Shown piece after piece: positions 9,477 through 17,312 of a DNA stretch of 64,000 nt (position 1 is the stretch's first letter; each line of letters opens with the position of its first letter). Position numbers and translations under genes: made by a program. The notes below the pieces were generated by a model. The model ran no database searches. It saw nothing but the letters and a program-made list of their open reading frames with translations, and was not told the origin of the DNA. This stretch comes from Bryobacterales bacterium (GTDB lineage Bacteria > Acidobacteriota > Terriglobia > Bryobacterales > UBA6623). The stretch spans positions 62,001 to 126,000 of the forward strand of contig JAJDTX010000164.1 of assembly GCA_022826925.1 (NCBI GenBank), given 5' to 3'.

Positions 9477-10415
9477 TCAGCGAGGGTCTTGGTTCTCTTC
9501 CAGGCCGGTCGGCCAGATCTGGTTGCGCACCGGATCGACGAGCTCGCGAATCTCGTCCAGCAGCCCGTCCGGCTCTTCGAAATCGAACGCCTTGAGGTTG
9601 CTTTCGACATGCCGGCTCTTGGACATTCCCACCAGCACGCTGGCCGTGTGAGGGTAGTCGTAGCAGAACTTCAGCGCCGCTTCGGAGACATCGACACCAC
9701 GGGCGCGGCAGTGCTGCGCCACCCGTTGTCCGACCTGCTGCACCTGCTCCGAAGCAAGGTGCCACGGCGGCGCCCCGCGCTCGGTCAGGATGCGCAAGTG
9801 CAGCGGCGAGGCGTTGATCAGGCCGACCCCGCGCTCGGCGCAGAGCGGTCGCAGCTCGCTGTCCAAGTCGTCCACCATCAGGTTGTAGCGGGCGTAGGAG
9901 AGGATGCTGTCGACCTCGGCCCGTTCCGCCACGTCCCGCAAGATGCCCAGCGGCAACGCCGTGATGCCGACGTAGCGGCACTTTCCGGCGCGCTGCAGTT
10001 CGCGAGCGACTGGCAGGGCCTCGTTGATGACCTGCTCGCGGTCCACGAACTCGATATCGTGCATCTGGTAGATGTCCACGTAGTCCGTGCCCAAGCGACG
10101 GAGCGACTCGTCGATGCTCGAGCGCACGCGCTCGGCCGAGAAGTCGAACGCATCGAAGTCGTAGCGGCCGCACTTGGTGGCGAGCACGATGTTCTTGCGG
10201 CGCGGGCCGAGCGCCCGGCCGAGCCGCTCTTCGGAGAGCGTGCGACCGTAGTAGGGCGAGGTGTCGAAGAAATTGATCCCCAGGTCGATCGCCATGTGCA
10301 CGGCGCGCTCGCCCTCGCGCACGTCGATCTCCTCGAACTCGTTGCCCAGCGGCGACGCGCCGTACCCGAGAACCGAGACTTCAAGGTCGGTGCTTCCGAG
10401 CTTGCGGTATTCCAT
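9477..10415 (-). CDS. Aldo/keto reductase (L-galactose/L-fucose dehydrogenase-like)
   Basis: 312 residues. AKR fold: LGYGASPLGN at the N-terminus, NFFDTSPYYG with the catalytic Asp and Tyr, then LATKCGRYD (Lys) and YQMHDIEFV (His) complete the tetrad. The MEYRKLGSTDLEVS start and overall pattern resemble L-galactose 1-dehydrogenase-type AKRs, which oxidise L-sugars at C1 with NAD(P)+. It is the first gene before the lactonase-like gene. It is divergent from murQ across a 95-nt gap. Confidence 0.85.
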   Translation of the reverse strand: MEYRKLGSTDLEVSVLGYGASPLGNEFEEIDVREGERAVHMAIDLGINFFDTSPYYGRTLSEERLGRALGPRRKNIVLATKCGRYDFDAFDFSAERVRSSIDESLRRLGTDYVDIYQMHDIEFVDREQVINEALPVARELQRAGKCRYVGITALPLGILRDVAERAEVDSILSYARYNLMVDDLDSELRPLCAERGVGLINASPLHLRILTERGAPPWHLASEQVQQVGQRVAQHCRARGVDVSEAALKFCYDYPHTASVLVGMSKSRHVESNLKAFDFEEPDGLLDEIRELVDPVRNQIWPTGLEENQDPR

Positions 10416-10510
10416 GGAAAAGATCGGCTACCCTGCTGATTGGAAGGGATAGCCAGCTTAGCAGTTCCCGCGGGGCAGCCCGCCGGGAGCCGCCAAGACC
10501 GCCCAGTCCG

Positions 10511-11413
10511 ATGACCGAAGGCCTGCCCGCCACCGAAGAGCGGAACCCGCGCTCGGCCGGGATCGACCTCGCTACCACCGAAGAGGTGTTGGCAGTCATC
10601 AATGCCGAGGACACGCGCGTGGCGGAGGCGGTTCGAGATCAGATCCCGCAAATCGCCAGGGCGCTGGACGCCATCGTCGACCGCTGGGACCGCGGCGGGC
10701 GGCTGTTCTACTGCGGGGCCGGCACCAGCGGCCGGCTGGGAGTGCTCGACGCAGCCGAGTGCCCGCCAACCTTCGGCACTCCGCGCGACCGCGTCGCAGC
10801 GGTGATCGCCGGCGGCGCGGAAGCGCTGCTGCGCTCCGTGGAGGGAGCCGAAGACAGCCCCGAGACCGCTCGCGCGGACCTAGAAGAGCAGGGGCTCGAC
10901 GGCCAGGACGCCTTGGTCGGCATCGCTGCCAGCGGGCGCACTCCATACGTGCTGGGCGCGGTCGAACACGCGGCCGCGATGCGTGCCGTCACGGTGGGGC
11001 TGAGCTGCAACCCGGGCTCCGAACTAGAACGGGCGGTCGACTACCCCATCACGCCGGAAGTAGGGCCGGAAGTAGTCACAGGCTCGACCCGCATGAAGAG
11101 CGGCACCGCTCAGAAGCTGGTGCTGAACATGCTCTCTACCGGGCTGATGATCCGCACGGGCTGCGTGCTGGGCAACTTGATGGTGAACGTGCAGGTCAAG
11201 AACGCCAAGCTGGCGGACCGGGCCGAGCGGATCGTCGGAGAGGTCTGCGGCTGCGACCGAGAGCGGGCGCGCGCCACGCTGCAGGCGGCGGGCCTCAACG
11301 TCCGGCTCGCGATTCTGATGCTAAAGCGGCAGCTGGACCGCGACGCCGCCGAGTCGCTGCTGGCGCGCTTCGGCGACAACCTGCGCCTGGCACTGGAGGC
11401 AAACGATGACTGA
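10511..11413 (+). CDS. murQ: N-acetylmuramic acid 6-phosphate etherase
   Basis: 300 residues, the normal MurQ length. N-terminal TEERNPRS is the family signature. The SIS domain follows, with FYCGAGTSGRLGVLDAAECP containing the catalytic Glu and phosphate loop, then GIAASGRTPYV and STRMKSGTAQKL. It cleaves the D-lactyl ether of MurNAc-6-P to GlcNAc-6-P in peptidoglycan recycling. Its last 8 nt overlap the start of the next esterase gene. Confidence 0.96.
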   Translation: MTEGLPATEERNPRSAGIDLATTEEVLAVINAEDTRVAEAVRDQIPQIARALDAIVDRWDRGGRLFYCGAGTSGRLGVLDAAECPPTFGTPRDRVAAVIAGGAEALLRSVEGAEDSPETARADLEEQGLDGQDALVGIAASGRTPYVLGAVEHAAAMRAVTVGLSCNPGSELERAVDYPITPEVGPEVVTGSTRMKSGTAQKLVLNMLSTGLMIRTGCVLGNLMVNVQVKNAKLADRAERIVGEVCGCDRERARATLQAAGLNVRLAILMLKRQLDRDAAESLLARFGDNLRLALEANDD

Positions 11414-12551
11414 TCGATTCCAAACCACTCGCAAGGGGCTGCTCGCAGCGGCATTGGCGATCGCGGCTTGCGCCGGCTCGCTGACGGCCCAGCCGCGCCG
11501 CGCGCGACTAGAATCTCCGACGGTATCGGCGGACGGCCGCATCCACTTCCAAGTCGCCGCGCCGGACGCGCGGAAGCTGCGCTTGCAGGCGCCGTGGGCC
11601 GGCCGGAACCTCGAGTTTGAACGGGGCGAAGGCGGGACTTGGTCGCTAACTGTCGGCCCGGTGCCGCCTGCGATCTACAGCTACACCCTGCTGCTCGATG
11701 GCGTGCGCGTTCTGGATCCGCACAATACCGCTGTCAAGCGCTGGAGCGGGGGCAATGCCAGCCTGGTCGAAGTCCCGGCGCCCGAACCAGTGCCGTACGA
11801 CCTGCGGGACGTGCCGCATGGCTCGCTGCACGTGCACTACTACGCTTCCGAGGCGGGCGGGGCGAACCGCAGGCTTCTCGTGTACACGCCGCCCGGATAC
11901 TACGACGAGGCGGACAGGCGTTACCCGGTGCTGTACCTGCTCCACGGCTCGGGCGACGACGAAACAGCCTGGGCGGAGGTGGGAAAAGCCAACCTGATCC
12001 TCGACAACCTGATCGCTTCCGGGACCGCCGAGCCGATGCTGGTGGTCATGCCGAACGGGCACCCCGTGCCGTGGGCCGCGCGCCGCCGGGGCATCGGGTC
12101 CGACAACACGCAGCGGTTTCGCGATGACCTGATCGAAGGCGCGATGCCGTTGGTCGAATCGCTCTACCGCGCCGAGCGCGGACCGGCCCAGACAGCTGTC
12201 GCCGGCCTGTCGATGGGAGGCGGGCAGTCCCTGTATTGCGCCGCGACCGGCCTGGATCGCTTCTCGTGGGTGGGGGCTTTTTCGGCCGCAGCTCCCGCCC
12301 CTGAGAGCGACGCCGCACAAGGCCTGCTGGCCGACCCGGAGCGCGCCAATGCGAGCCTCGACCTGCTCTGGATCGCAATCGGACGCGACGACTTCCTGCT
12401 GGATCGCAACGAGGCGTTCAAGGCTGCCCTGGTCGAGGCCGGCGTTAACCACACTTACAGCGTCACCGCCGGAGGCCACAGCTGGCCGGTCTGGCGCGGC
12501 TACTTGGCCGAGTTCGTGCCGCTGCTGTTCCGCGACGCCGGCAAACCTTGA
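11406..12551 (+). CDS. Secreted esterase, enterochelin esterase (IroE/Fes)-like with N-terminal E-set domain
   Basis: 381 residues. A hydrophobic signal (GLLAAALAIAACAGSLTAQ) has a possible lipobox at AIAAC. An E-set/CBM48-like beta domain (about 35-120) precedes an alpha/beta hydrolase of the esterase D type. The nucleophile elbow is GLSMGGG; YPVLYLLHGSGDDE and the terminal GGHSWPVW supply oxyanion and histidine regions. Such proteins are often feruloyl or acetyl-xylan esterases. GGAGG-type Shine-Dalgarno lies 8 nt before ATG 11406, inside murQ, so the two are translationally coupled. Confidence 0.82.
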   Translation: MTDRFQTTRKGLLAAALAIAACAGSLTAQPRRARLESPTVSADGRIHFQVAAPDARKLRLQAPWAGRNLEFERGEGGTWSLTVGPVPPAIYSYTLLLDGVRVLDPHNTAVKRWSGGNASLVEVPAPEPVPYDLRDVPHGSLHVHYYASEAGGANRRLLVYTPPGYYDEADRRYPVLYLLHGSGDDETAWAEVGKANLILDNLIASGTAEPMLVVMPNGHPVPWAARRRGIGSDNTQRFRDDLIEGAMPLVESLYRAERGPAQTAVAGLSMGGGQSLYCAATGLDRFSWVGAFSAAAPAPESDAAQGLLADPERANASLDLLWIAIGRDDFLLDRNEAFKAALVEAGVNHTYSVTAGGHSWPVWRGYLAEFVPLLFRDAGKP

Positions 12552-12613
12552 CGAGCCGGGCACGGGGCATAACCTAGACGGGCGAGTTTCCGTCATTACA
12601 TTGACCGGCGCAG

Positions 12614-13900
12614 ATGTTGCGCCGCAGTAGATTCTTGGCCATGCCGATCCCGATTCCGAACCGTCCCTGGCTGCGCGCCGGCTTGGTCGTCGCAGCCTCA
12701 GCGACACTGACCGCCCTAGGTCTGCAGTTGTACGGGCCTGCACCGGTGGAGCTGCCGACCGCCGAAGTCGAGCGCCGCGACTTCTTGCGCACGGTGCGCA
12801 GCCGCGGAGAGCTCAAGAGCGCCGAATCCGTGCAAATCACCGCGCCACAGACGCCGAACCTCCAGATCGTCCAGCTTGCCGAGAACGGCAAGCCGATCGT
12901 GGCCGGGGACATCGTGGTGCGATTCGACGAGTCAGCCCAGGAAGACACCCTGATCGAACGCCAGACCGAGGTCCGGCAAGTGGACAGCGAGATCGAGCAA
13001 GCCGAGGCCTCGCATGCCATCACCGACGAGCGCAACGAGATGATGATCATGCAGGCGACGTACAACGTCGAGCGCGCCGGGCTAGAGGCCAGCAAGCAAG
13101 AGATCCTGGCCGAGATCGAGGCCGAGAAGGCCAAGATCGACGTGACCATCGCCGAGGGCGAACTCCAAAAGACCGAGACGACGGCCGATGCCAGCGACAT
13201 GTCCCAAGCGGCCGATATCGAACGCTTGATGGAACGCAAGGGCAAGGCGGAGAGGGATCTCAACCTCTCCCACACCTACCTGCGCAGCATGGTGCTGCGA
13301 GCGCCGAGCGACGGCATCGTCCACATCCTGCCGAACAACCGCGCCCAAGGGTCGTTCGGAACGGCCCGCCCGCCCTTCCAGGAGGGCGACACGGTATGGA
13401 CCGGGGCGGCGATTGCCGAGATCCCGGACCTAGCGTCGTTGCGGGTGGAGTTCCGCGTGGACGAGGTGGACCGCGGCCGCGTGGGCGAGGGCCAGGAAAC
13501 CCGCATTCGCGTCGATGCGGTGCCCGACGTGGTGCTGGGCGGCTCGGTGAGCTGGCTGAGCCCGATCGCCACGCTGGTGTTCAACCGCCTGCCGCCCGAG
13601 AAGAACTTCCCGGCCTTCGCCGCGCTCGACGAGATCGACGAGCGCCTGCGGCCCGGCATGAGCACCACGGTGGAGATCGTCGTGCAGCGGATCGAGGACG
13701 TGCTCGTGATTCCCAGCAAGGCGTCGACCCAGATCGACGGCAAGCCAACCGTTTTCGTCCAAGACGGGGTCAACTACCGGCGCGTGCCGATCGAGGTAGC
13801 CGCAACCAACGGCACCGAGATCGTCGTCGCCGCCGGGCTGCAAGAGGGCGATGTGATCGCCCTGGAGAATCCCGAGACCGCCGAGGGACGAACCTTATAA
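12614..13900 (+). CDS. HlyD/MacA-family periplasmic adaptor (first of operon)
   Basis: 428 residues. One N-terminal membrane anchor (about 17-38) precedes a biotinyl-lipoyl-like half (residues about 55-95). A long charged coiled coil (about 100-215) follows, then the second lipoyl half and beta-barrel. The C-terminal part (VIPSKASTQ... GLQEGDVIALENPE) is typical of adaptors linking inner-membrane transporters to TolC. A TACATT hexamer at 12597-12602 lies 11 nt before ATG 12614; an internal ATG at 12641 is also possible. It starts a four-gene efflux operon with no ATPase gene. Confidence 0.88.
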   Translation: MLRRSRFLAMPIPIPNRPWLRAGLVVAASATLTALGLQLYGPAPVELPTAEVERRDFLRTVRSRGELKSAESVQITAPQTPNLQIVQLAENGKPIVAGDIVVRFDESAQEDTLIERQTEVRQVDSEIEQAEASHAITDERNEMMIMQATYNVERAGLEASKQEILAEIEAEKAKIDVTIAEGELQKTETTADASDMSQAADIERLMERKGKAERDLNLSHTYLRSMVLRAPSDGIVHILPNNRAQGSFGTARPPFQEGDTVWTGAAIAEIPDLASLRVEFRVDEVDRGRVGEGQETRIRVDAVPDVVLGGSVSWLSPIATLVFNRLPPEKNFPAFAALDEIDERLRPGMSTTVEIVVQRIEDVLVIPSKASTQIDGKPTVFVQDGVNYRRVPIEVAATNGTEIVVAAGLQEGDVIALENPETAEGRTL

Positions 13901-13919
13901 CACCATCGGAGACAAAACC

Positions 13920-16055
13920 ATGACGAAGCTACTGTTGCGGATTGCGATCGTCTTCGTGGCCGGGGCACTCGCGGCCGGCGGCTACTTTGTGTGGCAGAGC
14001 CTTCCCGAGGACGACCAGAGCTTCGCCCTCGCCGAGGTGCAGCGGGGCGACTTGGTGGTCAAGACTTACTTGCGCGGCGAGTTGCGCGCCGTGCGATCGC
14101 TGACCCTGACCGCGCCCAATATCGGAACCCAGTCGCAGATCACCCAGCTGGCGCCGATGGGCGCCCTCGCCAGGCGCGGCGACCTGATCTTCGAACTGGA
14201 CGATTCCGAGCGCGTGGCAGCGCTCGAAGACAGCCTGCTGACGGTGGAGCAGATTGAGGAGAACCTCAAGAAGGCCGAGGCCGAACTGGAGATCCGCAAG
14301 AGCCAGGACGAAGTCGAGATCGTCCAGGCGAACTTCCAGGTGCGGCGAGCGGAGCTGGAGGTCCAGCGCAACGAGCTGCTGGCTGACATCGACGCGCGCA
14401 AGAACGAACTCACCCTCGAGGAAGCGCGGCGGCGCAAGCAGAAGCTCGAGGCGGACATCCAGAACCGGCTCAAGCAGCGCGAGTCCGAGCTGGCGGTGCT
14501 GCGCGAACAGCTGAACAAGGCGCAATTGGACGTGGAGCGCGACGAGCGCCGGATCGCGCAGTCGCGCGTGCTCGCGCCGCTCACGGGCCTGGTGGCGATC
14601 CTTCAGAACCGCTCCGGCGGGCGCGGCGGATTCGGGCAGTCGCTGCCCGAGATCCGCGAAGGGGACCAGATCCCGGCGGGCATGTCGGTTGCGCAATTGC
14701 TGGACTTGTCCGAAATGGAGTTGCTGACCCGCGTGGAAGAGTCCGAGCGGGCCAACCTGCGCGAGGGACAAGAGGTGCTCATCCGCCTCGATGCCATACC
14801 GGACAAGACCGTGACGGGCACGATCAAGCGTTTGGGCAACACCGCGTCGGCCAACATCTTCTCCGGCGAAGCGGTCAAGAAGTTCGAATGCGTCATCGGC
14901 ATCGACATGGAGCAATTGCTCGACAACATTGGCGCCGAGCCCGAGCGCATCGAGCGAATCATGGCAACGGCGCGGCAGAACGCGTCCGTGGGCTACGGGG
15001 CGCAGCGCGGGAACGCCGCCGCGCGAGCCCCGCGGGGCGACCCGGCCGGCGCGCCGCCGGAAGGCCGCGGCCAGGGACAGCGCGGGGGAGGCAACCGAGA
15101 CGGCCAGGCTGGCGCACGCGGCGGGGGACAGGCGGGCACGCGCCAGCAAGCTCAGAACGCCGGACCGGGCGGCGGCCAGCGTGCCGAGGGACAACAGCGG
15201 CAACGGACGGGCAACGAGCAGCGCGGCGAACGCGGCCAGCGCGGCGGCGGGCAAGGGCAGCAACGCGCCGGGGGCCAGGCGCAAGGCGGGCAGGGCCAGC
15301 AGCGCGGCCAGCGCGGCGGACAGGGATTCGACCCATCGCGCATCCTGAGCCGCCTGCCAGAAGAGTCCCGCAAGCAGGCCGAAGACCTGCTCAAGGGCCG
15401 CAGCCCGCAGGAGCTCAGCAACGAAGAGCGCCAGCAGTTCCGCCAGATCATGCAAGCCGCCGGGGGCGGCGGTCGCCAGGGCGGCGGCGGTGGTCCGGGC
15501 GGCGGATTTGGAGGCCCAGGTGGCGGATTTGGAGGCCCAAGTGGCGGATTCGCAGGCCCGGGCGGCGGATTTGGAGGCCCAGGCGGCGGATTCGGCGCCG
15601 GAGGTGGCGCGCCCGGCGGTGGCGCGGGAGGCGCACGTGGCGGTCGCCAGCCTCAAACCGCGACGGCGGCTTCGTCCGGATCGGAGTTCAGCGAGGGCGA
15701 GCGGGCGGGGGCACAGCTTCCCGAGCCGCCCCAGCAGGGCTCGGACGTGGAGGTATTGCTCCGCCCCGGCTTGCTGGCCGACGCGGAAGTGACGGTCGAA
15801 AACATCACGGACACGCTCTACATTCCGTACCAAGCGGTGTTCGAAGAGGGCGCGCAGAACATCGTCTACGTGCTGGAGTCCGGGCGGCTCCGGGCCAGGC
15901 GCGTCCAGCTCGGGCGCAGGTCCGAGTCCCAGGTGGCTGTCGTGGACGGGCTCGCCGAGGGCGATCTGGTCTCGCTGTACCGCCCCGACTCCGCCCCTGC
16001 TTCGCAGACCAAGACCCCCGAATCCTCGACCGGGCCAGCGTTCCCGGGAGGCTGA
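13920..16055 (+). CDS. HlyD-family periplasmic adaptor with large Gly/Gln/Arg-rich insert
   Basis: 711 residues, far longer than the usual 350-450. Residues 1-25 anchor the protein; about 40-90 form the lipoyl half, 100-215 a coiled coil, 215-355 the second lipoyl half and barrel. Residues about 355-600 are low-complexity. They hold a stretch rich in RGG and GQ, a short charged helical island (FDPSRILSRLPEESRKQ to QFRQIMQAA), and five GGFGGPG-type heptads. The adaptor fold resumes at VEVLLRPGLLADAEV and ends in GLAEGDLVSLYRP. It follows the first adaptor by 19 nt and precedes the permease by 3 nt. Such inserts are unusual for this family. Confidence 0.87.
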   Translation: MTKLLLRIAIVFVAGALAAGGYFVWQSLPEDDQSFALAEVQRGDLVVKTYLRGELRAVRSLTLTAPNIGTQSQITQLAPMGALARRGDLIFELDDSERVAALEDSLLTVEQIEENLKKAEAELEIRKSQDEVEIVQANFQVRRAELEVQRNELLADIDARKNELTLEEARRRKQKLEADIQNRLKQRESELAVLREQLNKAQLDVERDERRIAQSRVLAPLTGLVAILQNRSGGRGGFGQSLPEIREGDQIPAGMSVAQLLDLSEMELLTRVEESERANLREGQEVLIRLDAIPDKTVTGTIKRLGNTASANIFSGEAVKKFECVIGIDMEQLLDNIGAEPERIERIMATARQNASVGYGAQRGNAAARAPRGDPAGAPPEGRGQGQRGGGNRDGQAGARGGGQAGTRQQAQNAGPGGGQRAEGQQRQRTGNEQRGERGQRGGGQGQQRAGGQAQGGQGQQRGQRGGQGFDPSRILSRLPEESRKQAEDLLKGRSPQELSNEERQQFRQIMQAAGGGGRQGGGGGPGGGFGGPGGGFGGPSGGFAGPGGGFGGPGGGFGAGGGAPGGGAGGARGGRQPQTATAASSGSEFSEGERAGAQLPEPPQQGSDVEVLLRPGLLADAEVTVENITDTLYIPYQAVFEEGAQNIVYVLESGRLRARRVQLGRRSESQVAVVDGLAEGDLVSLYRPDSAPASQTKTPESSTGPAFPGG
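15501..15605 (+). repeat. Five 21-bp in-frame tandem repeats
   Basis: Five consecutive 21-bp units, each starting GGCGGATT and coding mainly GGFGGPG/S, lie at 15501-15521, 15522-15542, 15543-15563, 15564-15584 and 15585-15605. The last is degenerate (GGFGAGG). They are part of the glycine-rich insert of the adaptor. Confidence 0.9.
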
Positions 16056-16058
16056 CGA

Positions 16059-17312
16059 ATGCAACTTCCCAACGTAATGCCCGAACTCCAGATGGGGATC
16101 GGGAGCCTGCTGGCCCATAAGCTGCGCACGCTGCTGACGATGCTCGGCATGATCTTCGGCGTTGGCGCCGTGGTCGCCATGCTGTCGATCACCGAAGGCG
16201 CGCGGCAGGAGATGATCCGCTACATCGACCTGCTTGGCGTGAACAACATCGTGGTCGAGGCCAGCGAGGCGCCGGACCGCGACACGCTGATCGAGGTGCG
16301 CCAGGTCTCGCCCGGGCTGACGTTCCGGGACGCCCGGGCGATCGCGGCGAACACGCCGAACATCGCCAGCCTGTCCGAGCGCAAGACGTTCCAGCCCACC
16401 AGCCTGCTGCCCAGCATGGACGGCGACCTGCCTACCCTGATCGGAGTCCGGCCCAACTACACCGACATCTACAGCATGTCGCTGATCGAGGGCCGCTTTT
16501 TCACCGATGACGAGCACTCCCGCTCCGCTCCGGTGTGCGTGCTCGGAGAGCGGGCCAAGATCAGCGTCCTCGGCTACGGCAACGCGGTGGGCAAGTACGT
16601 CAAGGTCAACGAGGTGTGGATGCACGTCATCGGGGTCACGGCGCCGCAGGCGACCGCCGAGTCCGATGTGGAGGGGCTGGAAGCCGACGACCGCAGCAAC
16701 GTCATCCTCGCTCCGCTGAACTCGGTCATGCGCCGCTTCGAGGACAACAACAGCTACCTCAAGGACGAGATCGACGGCATCTACATCCGAGTCGAGGCCG
16801 AGGCGGACCCCATCGAGACCTCACAGATCGTGCGGGCCATCCTGAACACGACCCACAACGGCGCCAGCGACTTCTCGGTGCTGGTGCCGGCAGACCTGCT
16901 CGCGCAGCGCGAGCAGCAGCAGCTGGTGTTCCAGATCGTGATGATCTGCATCGCGGGCATCTCGCTGCTGGTGGGCGGCATCGGCATCATGAACATCATG
17001 CTCGCGACCGTGCTCGAGCGCACGCGCGAGATCGGCATCCGGCGCGCTATCGGAGCGCGCCAGCGCGACATCGTGCGGCAGTTCCTGATCGAGGCGGTGA
17101 TGATATCCATCCTCGGCGGCCTGATCGGCATCGCGGCCGGCTTCGGCGGCTCCAAGATCATCGCCGCCATCGCCGGCTGGGCGACCGTCGTGACGGTCAT
17201 TTCGATCGTTGTCTCGTTCGGCGTCTCGGTCTTCATCGGACTGCTGTTCGGCATCTACCCCGCCATGCAGGCGGCCAAGCTCGACCCCATTGAGGCCATC
17301 CGCTATGAGTAA
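16059..17312 (+). CDS. ABC transporter permease, MacB/FtsX family (no adjacent ATPase)
   Basis: 417 residues. The N-terminal membrane helix (about 20-45, LLAHKLRTLLTMLGMIFGVGAVVAMLS) is followed by a large periplasmic MacB_PCD domain (about 50-280). Three C-terminal helices make the FtsX domain, with TVLERTREIGIRRAIGAR as the family signature. In MacAB-TolC-like systems this is a mechanotransmission permease that works with an ATP-binding subunit. The fused or adjacent ATPase normally present is missing here, so one would have to be supplied in trans. The stop overlaps the tolC-like start by 8 nt. Confidence 0.9.
   Translation: MQLPNVMPELQMGIGSLLAHKLRTLLTMLGMIFGVGAVVAMLSITEGARQEMIRYIDLLGVNNIVVEASEAPDRDTLIEVRQVSPGLTFRDARAIAANTPNIASLSERKTFQPTSLLPSMDGDLPTLIGVRPNYTDIYSMSLIEGRFFTDDEHSRSAPVCVLGERAKISVLGYGNAVGKYVKVNEVWMHVIGVTAPQATAESDVEGLEADDRSNVILAPLNSVMRRFEDNNSYLKDEIDGIYIRVEAEADPIETSQIVRAILNTTHNGASDFSVLVPADLLAQREQQQLVFQIVMICIAGISLLVGGIGIMNIMLATVLERTREIGIRRAIGARQRDIVRQFLIEAVMISILGGLIGIAAGFGGSKIIAAIAGWATVVTVISIVVSFGVSVFIGLLFGIYPAMQAAKLDPIEAIRYE

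Noticed and set aside
15501-15605. Tandem repeats considered as CRISPR or non-coding satellite
   Set aside because: There are no spacers, units are 21 bp in frame, and they encode GGFGGPG within an intact protein.
13929-16625. Very long minus-strand open frame (898 codons) opposite the second adaptor and permease
   Set aside because: It mirrors a GC-rich, low-complexity coding region; the plus-strand proteins have full domain structure and the minus frame has none.
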